Notes under the pieces: generated by a model | Told to the model about the DNA's origin: nothing | Database searches by the model: none | What the model saw: the letters and a program-made list of their open reading frames with translations, nothing else | Position numbers and translations under genes: made by a program | In this document: positions 31,600 through 39,420 of the stretch, piece after piece | Position numbering within the stretch: position 1 is the first letter of the stretch | Layout: every line of letters starts with the position of its first letter | Origin: a virus | Reading direction: 5' to 3' (one strand) | IMG/VR virus record: IMGVR_UViG_3300030380_000249 | Span: 1 to 58,094 of that record | Length of the DNA stretch: 58,094 nucleotides

Positions 31600-34077
31600 T
31601 TATCCCTTACGCATCGCCAACTCACGCTGGGTCTGGATGCGTTCCCTGTTCACATCTGCCCTATCTTCCGCGATCTCCTCTTGGAGTTCGATTCGCGCTG
31701 CGTCAGTCATGGCTCTCTGCTGGAGCTTCTGGCGTTCCAAATCAAGTTCTGCCGAGTCCTGCGCCGCTCTGCGCTGGGACTCGTTAGCCTTGATAGCAAG
31801 CTCTTGCTGCCGGATTGCTACAAGAGGATCTTGTTGCCCTTCCGGCGGTGCAAGCATCTGAATGATTTCTTGGGTGAACTGTGCTTCTAGTTTTGCAACT
31901 TCGGCTTCAACCATGTCCTCACTCATCGCAGATGCTGCTTGCATTTGTTGTTGCGCCATCATGGGGTCTACTGCCCCCATCTGAGCGGCCAATGCCATTT
32001 GCTGCGCCTGCGCCTGCTGTTCTTGGACTTGAGCCATCACAGTCAAACGTGCCTTCATGGACACATGATCCTGAAGGTGCCCCATGAATATAGCATAAAT
32101 GTTAGGCGATGTAGAGACCAACGGCAACTTCATGAACATGATGTGTGCCATAATATGAGCGTCATGGTCCTGCTGTTGGAAGGCTGTCAGGAGTTCGCCC
32201 TGCATTCCCTTGGCATTCTCAATGCTGGGACTCGTAGGCTGCGGTTCCTTCTTGGCCGGCAGAATCTCATCAATGTTCTGCACTTCTAGCGCCTGATACA
32301 TACGCTTGTATGCTTCATGGAGATTGTGGATCTGCGGATTCGACTGCGCCAACTGTAGCTGTGTCTGCGCTAGCGTTACCCGTTGTGACATCGAGAAGAT
32401 GTTGGGATCCGATACTGGAACCACATCTACGCGACCATCAAAGTCCTGTGCTTTGATCTCTGAAGGTGCTCCGGCTACCTCATAAGGATACACAGGAGGG
32501 AGATTTTCTGCGAAGATTCTAGCGAGGAGCCGGAACTCTGTCTTCTGAGCATAATGCAGGCGCTTGTGAATGGCCGACATGACCTTCATACCGCGCTCAA
32601 GCAATGCCACAGTTGTACCTACGGGCATGTCTCCACTTTGAGCGCCGTCACCAATCTGCTGATCGGCGATAGACACAAAGCGACGACCACCCTCAATCAA
32701 AGAGGCCAGCAACTGCGCTAGCGTGCCTGACGGCTCTTTGAATGGAAGCGGAATGATAGAGTTGCGGATGTCGCCACCAGGCGCATCAATGTCTCTGAAC
32801 TCACCAGGACTTAGCGGTTCGTCATCGTTACGGATGCGAATGCCCCGCGCCTTGAATCCAGACGGCAAGTTTGCCAGTGTGCCGGAATCAATCAACTGAC
32901 GAAGGATGCTGGTCGTAGCGCGACCCAGCCCACCAATCATGTGGATCAAGCCGAAGCCATAGAAACCCAGACCGGGCAGGAATTTGTAGTGTACGAAATA
33001 CTGACGCTTACGCTTCAGCGAATCTTCTTGATCATAGTTACGAGTGATCGACAGAATCTCACCTGACCCGTGGTCAATCGTAACGACATACGGCAGCTTG
33101 ATCTCGGTGGGCTGACCATCGGGACCAACGTCTTCAAAACCCTCTAGATCCAGATCGACATGCATCTCCAAAACGGTGTGAATGTCGTCCGTATACCCTT
33201 TGCTAATACCCTCAAGTTCATCAACCTTGTCGCGAACCGGATCGTCTACATTGTCATCTATCGACACCTCTACGTCCTTGTAGATGCCTGCAACCTGCAT
33301 CTTGCGAAGCTGGTTGCCATCCATACGCAGAACGTGCGTTACACGAGGTGCAGTGTTCAGATCGGTGGCGGAGTACGACACAACCAGATCTTCCGAAGGC
33401 ACAAATGCCGATACCGCACGAGCCTTGGTGGGATCAAAGTAAACCTTCTTGAAGGTAGAACCGGACAGCGGCAGATAGAACAGCATCTGATCCGTGTCAG
33501 GATCAAACTCCTCCATGACCTCAGTAACCTGATAGTTCATGAAGTTCTTCACGCGGCTGGCCTGCGCTTCTTTCTCCATGGTCTTGGAGCCAAGAACCTG
33601 CGTCTTCACAGGACCGCCGGCAGGCAGAAGTTCCTTATATGCTTGCGCTTGGAACTGCGTGACGGATTCGGCAATCAAAGGGTGTGTTACGCCAGATGCG
33701 CCCTCAAACGGCTGAGTGCGCTCCTGATACTTGATACCAAGAAGATCCAGACCCTTGGTATACGCCTGTTCCCAATCCTCGCGAGACTCCATGTCTTCTT
33801 CGTACAAACCACGAAGTTCGCTGGATATCTCACCCAAAACATCGTCATCAATGATCTCGGCGAGATTCGCCATGTGATCATATTGCTCAGTCTCTACCTC
33901 AAGACCGTCAGGCACACCGCCCATGAGAGCCTGCACAATTGCGCTACCGTCAGGCTGCTGAACAACCTCGGCGCCTCCAGCAAAGTCTGGAGCCTGCGGG
34001 ATCTCTACGTCCATACCCTGCGGCGCTTCAATGCCAGAGTCTGTCAAGCTGCCCATCGGGCGTGGAGGTAGTGCCAT
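31600..34077 (-). CDS. Portal protein
   Basis: This 825-residue protein, from the ATG at 34077 (TAATG with TerL), is of P22-like portal type. It has the stem and wing features WEQAYTKGLDLLGIKYQERTQPFEGASGVTHPLIAESVTQFQAQAYKELLP, YLPLSGSTFKKVYFDP and EDLVVSYSATDLNTAPRV. The C-terminus is a long Gln/Glu/Ala helix (LAQTQLQLAQSNP then coiled coil), as expected for a barrel. It forms the vertex through which TerL packages DNA. Gene order TerL-portal is standard. Confidence 0.9.
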   Translation of the reverse strand: MALPPRPMGSLTDSGIEAPQGMDVEIPQAPDFAGGAEVVQQPDGSAIVQALMGGVPDGLEVETEQYDHMANLAEIIDDDVLGEISSELRGLYEEDMESREDWEQAYTKGLDLLGIKYQERTQPFEGASGVTHPLIAESVTQFQAQAYKELLPAGGPVKTQVLGSKTMEKEAQASRVKNFMNYQVTEVMEEFDPDTDQMLFYLPLSGSTFKKVYFDPTKARAVSAFVPSEDLVVSYSATDLNTAPRVTHVLRMDGNQLRKMQVAGIYKDVEVSIDDNVDDPVRDKVDELEGISKGYTDDIHTVLEMHVDLDLEGFEDVGPDGQPTEIKLPYVVTIDHGSGEILSITRNYDQEDSLKRKRQYFVHYKFLPGLGFYGFGLIHMIGGLGRATTSILRQLIDSGTLANLPSGFKARGIRIRNDDEPLSPGEFRDIDAPGGDIRNSIIPLPFKEPSGTLAQLLASLIEGGRRFVSIADQQIGDGAQSGDMPVGTTVALLERGMKVMSAIHKRLHYAQKTEFRLLARIFAENLPPVYPYEVAGAPSEIKAQDFDGRVDVVPVSDPNIFSMSQRVTLAQTQLQLAQSNPQIHNLHEAYKRMYQALEVQNIDEILPAKKEPQPTSPSIENAKGMQGELLTAFQQQDHDAHIMAHIMFMKLPLVSTSPNIYAIFMGHLQDHVSMKARLTVMAQVQEQQAQAQQMALAAQMGAVDPMMAQQQMQAASAMSEDMVEAEVAKLEAQFTQEIIQMLAPPEGQQDPLVAIRQQELAIKANESQRRAAQDSAELDLERQKLQQRAMTDAARIELQEEIAEDRADVNRERIQTQRELAMRKG

Positions 34078-35543
34078 TAATAATACTCCCGTTTCCTCGG
34101 ATACCAATCAGAGTTATCGTTCTCGCCCTCAAGCTCGATGAACCCACCCTGCCGGAAACGAATCAAAGCCATCGTCATGCTATCGACAAAATCGTCATGC
34201 TCCCCATGTGGGAACGCAAGACACTCTTCAATAACTTCCTCCGAGAACTTCTGTTCCGGTGCCCACACCATCCCCGCCTCAAACAGCGGAGCCACCGTGT
34301 GCATACGGGTGATCTTATCACGGCCTTTGCTTGGTGTATAGTTCATGACCGGAATGCCGGCAGCACGTAGCTCGTCCGTCAGTGGCTGGCCCGACGCCTT
34401 CGCTTCAATAATGACCATATCAGGTTCCCAATACTCGTACTCTTCTCCTGCCACCTCTTTAAGTTCAGGGAAGTTCCAACGACCACGACGAGCATCCATA
34501 AGAATGATATTATCGGCACCGGTATCTTCATTTGCAAAAACTCCCCATGTCGTAATCGCCGAGAAGTCAGCCGTCTCTTTCTTGCTGAAAGCCGTGTCAT
34601 ACGCCTGAATGATGTACTTCACAGGCGGAATCTTCTCCTTCTCCCACATCTGCCACCACTCTTTCTTGACGATGGCGCCCTCTTCGGCTGTCGGATTCTG
34701 CTGCCACTGTGCGTTCCACTTGGCTACAGGCAAAGATGCCTTGACCTTGACCAGGTCATCCTTGTTCCAGAACTCCGGCCAGAGCGGTTTGTCGGACGGA
34801 AGTATGGCTGGGAACTCCACAACCTCCCATTCGTCCGCCATCTGGTCAGAACCCTGCATCTTGAGCACCTGACCGGTCAAATCCTTCTGGCCCCAGCGCG
34901 TCATGACGATGATTATCGCCCCACCAGGCTGTAAACGCTGTCTTGGACCGGATGTGTACCAGTCAAAGGCGTGATCGAAGGCCGTGCTGGACAATGCGTC
35001 CTGCTCTGAGTGCGGATCGTCAATAATCAGCAAATCCGCGCCGCGACCCGTCATTGCTGCGCCCACTCCGGCAGCAAAATACTCGCCTCCAGCCGATGTT
35101 CCCCATCTTCCGGCGGCTTTATCGTCCGCTTTTAGGCCCGTATCGGGGAAAATGGTGTGAAAATCGGGCGTGTCGATCAAATCACGCACTTTTCTGCCGA
35201 ATCTGACCGCCAATTCGGTGTTATGGGTGGCCTGAATGATCTTTAGCTTCGGATTCCGGCCCAAAAACCACGCCGGCATCAGATATGAGGCAAATTCTGA
35301 CTTACTATGACGCGGCGGCATGTTCACAATAAGCCGTTTCAGCTCACCCCGCGCCACTCTTTCCAGCTTTTCCGCAATAATCCGGTGATGACGGCCCTCG
35401 ATGAAGCCATCATACACATGATGCACGAATGGCATGAACTGATCGCGTGCCTTTTCGCGTATACTGAGCCGGACCTGCTGGTTCTGAAGAGCATATATCT
35501 CCTTCAGAACCTCTTCTGGAACCGTATCAAACTTGTCGGCCAA
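34077..35543 (-). CDS. Terminase large subunit (TerL)
   Basis: This protein packages DNA into the head. Motifs present: Walker A variant MPPRHSKSE, adenine-binding region upstream (FEEGRH-type), Walker B LLIIDDPHS, coupling region MTRWG, nuclease AYDTAFSKKETAD, IEAKASG and HGEHDDFVDS (acidic active site). I prefer the TTG at 35543, six bases after AGGAG. The ATG-frame extension to 35603 overlaps the upstream gene by 77 bases and reads like frame shadow. The start within the upstream stop region indicates coupling. Confidence 0.93.
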   Translation of the reverse strand: MADKFDTVPEEVLKEIYALQNQQVRLSIREKARDQFMPFVHHVYDGFIEGRHHRIIAEKLERVARGELKRLIVNMPPRHSKSEFASYLMPAWFLGRNPKLKIIQATHNTELAVRFGRKVRDLIDTPDFHTIFPDTGLKADDKAAGRWGTSAGGEYFAAGVGAAMTGRGADLLIIDDPHSEQDALSSTAFDHAFDWYTSGPRQRLQPGGAIIIVMTRWGQKDLTGQVLKMQGSDQMADEWEVVEFPAILPSDKPLWPEFWNKDDLVKVKASLPVAKWNAQWQQNPTAEEGAIVKKEWWQMWEKEKIPPVKYIIQAYDTAFSKKETADFSAITTWGVFANEDTGADNIILMDARRGRWNFPELKEVAGEEYEYWEPDMVIIEAKASGQPLTDELRAAGIPVMNYTPSKGRDKITRMHTVAPLFEAGMVWAPEQKFSEEVIEECLAFPHGEHDDFVDSMTMALIRFRQGGFIELEGENDNSDWYPRKREYY

Positions 35544-37257
35544 GAGCCGCTCCTGTCGGCGACAGACCCTGTATACCCTGCGACACGTTAGGACGGAGCA
35601 CAAACGGATTTACCTGCCCAACCTGTGTCGCTTGAGTCATAGGCGAGAAAGATGTCGGAAAACCACCGGATGGGAAGAACTGGAACCCAGAGCCGGGGGC
35701 CGCAGTCGTCACATCATCTACAGGCTGACAGACCCCATTCACCAACTGGTAACCTGGAGGACACGGATCCTGTGGCGATTTTGTAACGTCCGTGGTCATC
35801 GCCTCTTCAGGCTCTTGATATGAATCCGAACCGGATAAAGACGTTCCGGTGTACGCTCCCCTATCAAGTAAATCCTCTACGGTCTGTGGTGGTCCCATCA
35901 TCATGTTTTGAAGACCGGTTACGGCGTTTCCAAGAACACCCATCCCCGGTGTTCCTACCTGACCTATGACGTTGCCTTGATCGTCCAGTTCATAGCCATA
36001 TGCTTGAGAACCCATAAGATTAGCGGCTCTCACAGAAAGCGGTAGGTTTTCGCGTTGCGCTTCAGTCAGGCCGGCTAGGTTCCTTGTTACCGTAACACCG
36101 TCAGGTCTTGTATATGTCTCAAGGCCAATCGGAAGTCCGTCTCTGTATCCAGGGCGATTAGGGTCTGTAAGATCCCGTGCAAAAATGTCTGTCTCTGCGT
36201 CTACCATGTCTGGCAGAGGACCAGACACCGCTGGCGCAGCAGCTCCAGACACGTTCATAGGTGCCGTACCTGTTTGAAGTAGAGGATCAGTTCCCCGTGC
36301 TCTAGCTTCCTGATCCAAGGCAACTTGTTCAATTGGAGCAACGGACAAAACGCCTGGGTCAACTATGGCTGACGCAGTGGCGGCTTCGGGCAAGGATTGA
36401 ATGCCTACCGGAACAAGCGCCTGACGAGAAGGTGCCGCAAACGGATTCGGCGCATTAAGATCCACGCGTCCCGCACCAGCCAAACCAAGTTCTTCACGCG
36501 CTTCTACATCCGCTAAATCCTGACGAGCACCTTCGTCGCCTAACGTGGCGCGATTGCGAATCTCCTGTAATATGCTCTGCCGCTCCTCTTGCGGAGTGCC
36601 TTGTGCTAACATTCTGTTTGTTAGAAGTGTGTTATTCGTACCACTGTATGGCGAGGTCCGTAACGCTTCTGCAATCGCGTCACGGGGATTCGGTGACGGC
36701 AAAGACATGAGTTGCATCTCTGGACCCATGGCCGGAGGAGCACGAACCCCTGCCACCTCCGCCGCACGAAACGCCTCTGGTGACATGGTCGGCTGAGTCA
36801 CATCAATGTTTGCAAGTGCCGAACCCGCAGGAGCGCCAGCCAACCTGCCAGCCGCCGCCGCACGCTCTACTGCCGCTTGCTCCTTTCGAGCAACTTCCGC
36901 CGCTAGACTCGCCGCACTGCGAGATAAGACGCCGTCTGATATTTCTCTGCGAACAATCTCATCAGCATTAGCACCTACGACTCCTTGTAGCGCCAACTCG
37001 TTCATACGAGCAACGCGATCACGGGTCGCCTGCTCTCGCGCAAAATCCTGCTGCGCCATAGAACGCTCAAAGTCAGTGCCAGTCGTAACAACACTCTGCG
37101 TGCCATCACGGTTGGTAGATGTTACAGGACTGCCACTACTGTCAGTAACCGTGCCGGATCTTGCCGCCGCTTGCTCACGAGCACGCATTTCATTCGGATT
37201 AGAGCGATCTACGTTATCGCTGCCTGCTTCGTTACCGCTGTCTGCTGATTCACCCAT
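35527..37257 (-). CDS. Large disordered virion-region protein (576 aa)
   Basis: The protein is rich in Ala, Gly, Pro, Gln, Arg and Thr, mostly low-complexity and predicted disordered. There is a helical segment at residues 60-135 (REQATRDRVARMNELALQG ... EVARKEQAAVERAAAAGRL). It has DPCPPGYQLVNGVCQPVDD near residue 505, a Cys-Pro motif seen in a few marine phage proteins. The C-terminus is Pro/Gln/Val-rich (GFPTSFSPMTQATQVG ...). It sits between the HlyC-like gene and TerL. Function is unknown. Confidence 0.5.
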   Translation of the reverse strand: MGESADSGNEAGSDNVDRSNPNEMRAREQAAARSGTVTDSSGSPVTSTNRDGTQSVVTTGTDFERSMAQQDFAREQATRDRVARMNELALQGVVGANADEIVRREISDGVLSRSAASLAAEVARKEQAAVERAAAAGRLAGAPAGSALANIDVTQPTMSPEAFRAAEVAGVRAPPAMGPEMQLMSLPSPNPRDAIAEALRTSPYSGTNNTLLTNRMLAQGTPQEERQSILQEIRNRATLGDEGARQDLADVEAREELGLAGAGRVDLNAPNPFAAPSRQALVPVGIQSLPEAATASAIVDPGVLSVAPIEQVALDQEARARGTDPLLQTGTAPMNVSGAAAPAVSGPLPDMVDAETDIFARDLTDPNRPGYRDGLPIGLETYTRPDGVTVTRNLAGLTEAQRENLPLSVRAANLMGSQAYGYELDDQGNVIGQVGTPGMGVLGNAVTGLQNMMMGPPQTVEDLLDRGAYTGTSLSGSDSYQEPEEAMTTDVTKSPQDPCPPGYQLVNGVCQPVDDVTTAAPGSGFQFFPSGGFPTSFSPMTQATQVGQVNPFVLRPNVSQGIQGLSPTGAALGRQV

Positions 37258-37666
37258 GCTTCAATCTCCAAGCATTGCCCTGCCTGCCGTCAGGCCGTTT
37301 CCAGTGCGCCACATCATGATCCGTGACATCACTCAAGAATCGGCGCATGTCTCTCGCAATATACAATACACTATCAACCGCAACCATGTCCATGACCCAC
37401 AACTGATCGCCAGAAGTCCGCGAAAATACCTCTCGGCCACTATACTCCCGCGTCTCAGCCTCCTCAAATGTCATGTAACACCAAGTCGCAAAACCAATCA
37501 ACGAACCATCACGCATCCAATATCGAACCTTCCCATGCTCAATCGCAGGAATGAACCGAAAGCCAAGATCCCTGATCCGCTGGTCCCTGTACCACGGCGC
37601 ACTGTCCAACAACACACACAGCCGGCCAAACATCTCAAATGAATTTAGATCAGAATTTTTTTCCAC
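37250..37666 (-). CDS. HlyC/TAAT-like acyltransferase-fold protein
   Basis: This 138-residue protein resembles toxin-activating lysine acyltransferases (HlyC family): the pattern SAPWYR ... FIPAIEHGKVRYWMRDGSLIGFATW ... SGDQLWVMDMVA follows HlyC's SPLHR ... VLPAI ... SGDRKWFIDWIA. The essential Asp is conserved (D93 counted from the GTG start), but HlyC's catalytic His23 is Tyr26 here. Start: GTG at 37666 after AAGGAG; an in-frame TTG lies at 37696. No RTX toxin is in this window. It is the first gene of the late block. It may be a repurposed or inactive acyltransferase fold. Confidence 0.65.
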   Translation of the reverse strand: MEKNSDLNSFEMFGRLCVLLDSAPWYRDQRIRDLGFRFIPAIEHGKVRYWMRDGSLIGFATWCYMTFEEAETREYSGREVFSRTSGDQLWVMDMVAVDSVLYIARDMRRFLSDVTDHDVAHWKRPDGRQGNAWRLKHG

Positions 37667-37765
37667 GCCTAGGGACTCCTTTAGACATTCGTACAATTAA
37701 TTTGTGGATCTTGCAACAGGTGCCTAGGTCGAACAGAAAAACATGGGAATGAATGTACCCATCTA

Positions 37766-37780
37766 GGGCGGGTGGGTGGG
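37766..37780 (+). promoter_or_regulatory. G-quadruplex motif in divergent control region
   Basis: GGGCGGGTGGGTGGG is a textbook four-tract, single-base-loop G4 on the plus strand, 86 bases upstream of the leftward late genes. It lies in the leader of the leftward late transcript, whose template strand is the plus strand here. It could slow RNA polymerase or affect strand opening. A second G-rich stretch follows at 37806-37816. Confidence 0.65.
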
Positions 37781-37934
37781 CGCGCGCAGCGCCCCGTCTT
37801 GTCAAGGGGGTTGGGGCGTCAGTAATTTGACATGTTGCCCGATATTGTCCCAAGTAACCCTAATATTATTACGCCTGGCCTGGGCGACAGAGTAATTTTA
37901 TTACAAGGTTTTTTGTGCTGGTGTCAAATTGTTG

Positions 37935-37958
37935 ACAAATAAAATGTATTTTATTTGT
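37935..37958 (+). promoter_or_regulatory. Perfect 11-bp inverted repeat (operator candidate)
   Basis: Arms ACAAATAAAAT and ATTTTATTTGT are exact complements around a 2-base centre, 24 bp in all. The left arm follows TTG, so a TTGACA -35-like box overlaps it. The arms are pure A/T apart from the outer C-G pair. A dimeric repressor could bind here between the divergent late and early units. Confidence 0.6.
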
Positions 37959-37967
37959 TGTTTGGTG

Positions 37968-37995
37968 TTGCATGTTGTCTCATTTTAGCTTAATG
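37968..37995 (+). promoter_or_regulatory. Candidate early rightward promoter
   Basis: TTGCAT, a 16-base spacer and a weak -10-like TTAATG. The stretch GTTGCATGYTGTCTC is shared with the stronger promoter at 42815 (TTGCAT, 16 bases, TATAAT). The putative -10 falls in the inverted repeat at 37989-38010, so a repressor there would shut the promoter. The -10 is poor, so confidence is limited. Confidence 0.4.
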
Positions 37996-38010
37996 TCATA
38001 GGACATTAAG
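37989..38010 (+). promoter_or_regulatory. Perfect 9-bp inverted repeat, operator candidate
   Basis: CTTAATGTC and GACATTAAG are exact complements around ATAG. It overlaps the weak -10 at 37990 and ends 60 bases before the first early gene. This is the size of an HTH-dimer operator; a hairpin in the leader RNA is the alternative. Confidence 0.55.
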
Positions 38011-38070
38011 GGAAATCGGACGGCAATAGCCAAGCGACCCCAAAGCAACCTAGTCTATTGGAGGACTAAA

Positions 38071-38364
38071 ATGACTAAATCACAATTTGCTCGTCGCCAT
38101 ACATATGACGCATTAACAGAAGCGGAACAGATTGCCTTCTGTAAAGAGATGCTGACGCTATGGCGCGAGACATTGGTAGGCCTACATGGCCTAAAAGATC
38201 AACACGATTTCGCAAAAGGCCAAGCTAAGTTTTGGAATTTGGAGCGAAAGGATGTTGAGAGACACGCCATTGAGGCGGGTCTCGCATATCACGATCCACA
38301 AGAGTTTGAATATGAGGCGAAAGCGGCATACACGCAAATTCGTCAGATGTTCAAGTGGAAGTGA
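38071..38364 (+). CDS. Early hypothetical protein (97 aa)
   Basis: The sequence is mostly helical and soluble: MTKSQFARRHTYDALTEAEQIAFCKEMLTLWRETLVG, then FAKGQAKFWNLERKDVERHAIEAGLAYHDPQEFEYEAKAAYTQIRQMFKWK. It is the first rightward gene after the control region, with GGAGG and an eight-base gap before ATG. A strong terminator follows, making it a one-gene unit. Function is unknown; early expression suggests host takeover. Confidence 0.65.
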   Translation: MTKSQFARRHTYDALTEAEQIAFCKEMLTLWRETLVGLHGLKDQHDFAKGQAKFWNLERKDVERHAIEAGLAYHDPQEFEYEAKAAYTQIRQMFKWK

Positions 38365-38372
38365 TAAACCTA

Positions 38373-38402
38373 GCCGCCGGCATCACGCCGGCGGCGCTTT
38401 TT
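38373..38402 (+). terminator. Rho-independent terminator
   Basis: GCCGCCGGC and GCCGGCGGC form a 9-bp perfect stem with an ATCAC loop, then GC and five T. It ends the first early gene. Confidence 0.85.
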
Positions 38403-38415
38403 GGAGGACTACAAA

Positions 38416-38655
38416 ATGACTAGACCACTACCTTTCAAATGCCTAGTGGGTGACGATCCAGAAGAGGTCACGAACCCATTCAGTGGTGAGAGCGTCACCA
38501 TTCCAGCCGATGCCGTGGCCGTCTATGACGTTACCATGGGCATGAATTGGATGGCAGAGCAAAGCAACAACCCAAAGCACTGGGCGGTTGTTCGCAAAGG
38601 TCTTGATTGGTTCAGGCAATACGAACCAAAAGCCTACATGGTTCTTTTGGACTGA
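38416..38655 (+). CDS. Early hypothetical protein (79 aa)
   Basis: It reads MTRPLPFKCLVGDDPEEVTNPFSGESVTIPADAVAVYDVTMGMNWMAEQSNNPKHWAVVRKGLDWFRQYEPKAYMVLLD, with an N-terminal beta part resembling 'L-NP-SG' phrases and a C-terminal helix. GGAGG precedes the ATG at 38416; a TTG five codons upstream lies in the SD itself. The next gene starts on its stop as TGATG. Function is unknown. Confidence 0.6.
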   Translation: MTRPLPFKCLVGDDPEEVTNPFSGESVTIPADAVAVYDVTMGMNWMAEQSNNPKHWAVVRKGLDWFRQYEPKAYMVLLD

Positions 38656-38843
38656 TGGCGGCTGTCAAACTTGGCATGATGCTAGCGGGATTATTCCTGC
38701 TAGCGTCTGCCCATCTAATCTTCGGGCTGGTGGAACCGCTCGATGATCTAGGCCATCAGGTCATGCGACTAGCCATGATCCTACACGCTGGCGCAGCCTT
38801 CTACTGCGCGGCACTACTACACATCATGCGGAGGCGGCGCTAG
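38655..38843 (+). CDS. Small two-helix membrane protein (62 aa)
   Basis: Two hydrophobic helices (LGMMLAGLFLLASAHLIFGLV and MRLAMILHAGAAFYCAALLHIM) are separated by PLDDLGH, and a basic RRRR end marks a cytoplasmic C-terminus. ATG shares one base with the upstream TGA (TGATG), so it is coupled. Its terminator overlaps its own 3' end. A membrane-modifying or holin-like role is possible but early placement speaks against classical lysis. Confidence 0.65.
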   Translation: MAAVKLGMMLAGLFLLASAHLIFGLVEPLDDLGHQVMRLAMILHAGAAFYCAALLHIMRRRR

Positions 38844-38857
38844 CCGCCTCCCTTTTT
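38830..38857 (+). terminator. Rho-independent terminator
   Basis: GGAGGCGGC and GCCGCCTCC form a 9-bp stem with a GCTA loop, then TTTTT. The stem overlaps the last codons and stop of the small membrane protein. Confidence 0.85.
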
Positions 38858-38875
38858 ATTTGCCTAGATTTTATA

Positions 38876-38936
38876 TGCTATAGTCTTACGCCTATAGCAG
38901 AGGGCGGCGCCCTACTGGTGACTAAAGCCACCAGTC
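38876..38936 (+). other. Cluster of three hairpins, possible structured RNA
   Basis: Three perfect inverted repeats follow one another in the gap after the terminator: TGCTATAG/CTATAGCA (8 bp, loop 8), AGGGC/GCCCT (5 bp, loop 3) and ACTGGTG/CACCAGT (7 bp, loop 8). There is no coding capacity. It could be a small RNA or an operator array. Confidence 0.5.
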
Positions 38937-38979
38937 CCGAACCCGACCCGACCCGAAACATAGCGAACCCGACCCGAAC
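38936..38979 (+). repeat. CCCGA(A/C) short-repeat tract 1
   Basis: Six copies of CCCGA separated by A or C, with a short interruption (AAACATAGCG). The same kind of tract occurs at 40394-40442 and, longer, at 41605-41765. All are after terminators or at gene ends in the early region. Confidence 0.7.
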
Positions 38980-38986
38980 ATTTAAT

Positions 38987-39014
38987 TTGTTTTGTGTTTG
39001 TTAATGTGTATAAT
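38987..39014 (+). promoter_or_regulatory. Early sigma70-like promoter
   Basis: TTGTTT, 16-base spacer, TATAAT. The sequence from the -10 to the SD (ATAATGAGGAT, then CAACAACAGTC and TGGAGGAC) is nearly identical to the one at 39359, so the two early genes share a promoter-leader cassette. Confidence 0.75.
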
Positions 39015-39048
39015 GAGGATTCAACAACAGTCTATGGAGGACAACAAA

Positions 39049-39312
39049 ATGAATATCGTATTTATCACAGACCAAGGACATGGCTGGGGCATCGTTTCAA
39101 AAGAACAGCTTGCGGCTGCGCGGATGTCTGCGGCAGATTTCTCACAATGCTCATACCAAACGCCTAATGGTGAGATATACGCGCTGGAGGAAGATTGCGA
39201 TTTTCCAAAGTATCTGAACAAACTTGACAGCATGGGCACGAAATATGAGATCACAGATCGCTATGTTGACGAGGATCACAGAGACAATCCAAGATCATGG
39301 GATAGGATTTAG
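39049..39312 (+). CDS. Early hypothetical protein (87 aa)
   Basis: It reads MNIVFITDQGHGWGIVSKEQLAAARMSAADFSQCSYQTPNGEIYALEEDCDFPKYLNKLDSMGTKYEITDRYVDEDHRDNPRSWDRI. This is a compact alpha/beta protein with the N-terminal 'IVFITDxGHGWG' resembling phage proteins whose role I do not know. It has its own promoter (38987), SD GGAGG and terminator (39329), a complete single-gene unit. Confidence 0.7.
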   Translation: MNIVFITDQGHGWGIVSKEQLAAARMSAADFSQCSYQTPNGEIYALEEDCDFPKYLNKLDSMGTKYEITDRYVDEDHRDNPRSWDRI

Positions 39313-39328
39313 TTCCTCCATAGGACGG

Positions 39329-39356
39329 AAAGAGCGGCAGAGATGCCGCTCTTTTT
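39329..39356 (+). terminator. Rho-independent terminator
   Basis: AAAGAGCGGCA and TGCCGCTCTTT form an 11-bp stem with a GAGA tetraloop and a T-rich end (TTTTTGTTT). Confidence 0.85.
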
Positions 39357-39358
39357 GT

Positions 39359-39386
39359 TTGTGTTTAGTTTGTTATTCGATATAAT
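39359..39386 (+). promoter_or_regulatory. Early sigma70-like promoter
   Basis: TTGTGT, 16-base spacer, TATAAT, directly behind the preceding terminator. The leader (GAGGATATCAACAACAGTC) repeats that of the promoter at 38987. Confidence 0.75.
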
Positions 39387-39420
39387 GAGGATATCAACAA
39401 CAGTCTAATGGAGGACTAAA

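Noticed and set aside
33160-34071. Long open plus-strand frame of 303 codons inside portal
   Set aside because: It is antisense to the well-supported portal gene, has no SD, and its protein is rich in His, Leu and Arg as expected for a shadow.
37800-37833. TTGACA-like boxes as late promoter
   Set aside because: Both strands show TTGACA-type hexamers (37800-37805 and 37827-37832) but neither has a plausible -10 at 15-19 bases.
37697-38070. Possible small gene in the divergent control region
   Set aside because: Open frames here (for example 37650-37853, minus) start without SD and overlap the HlyC-like gene in another frame. Only regulatory signals are convincing.
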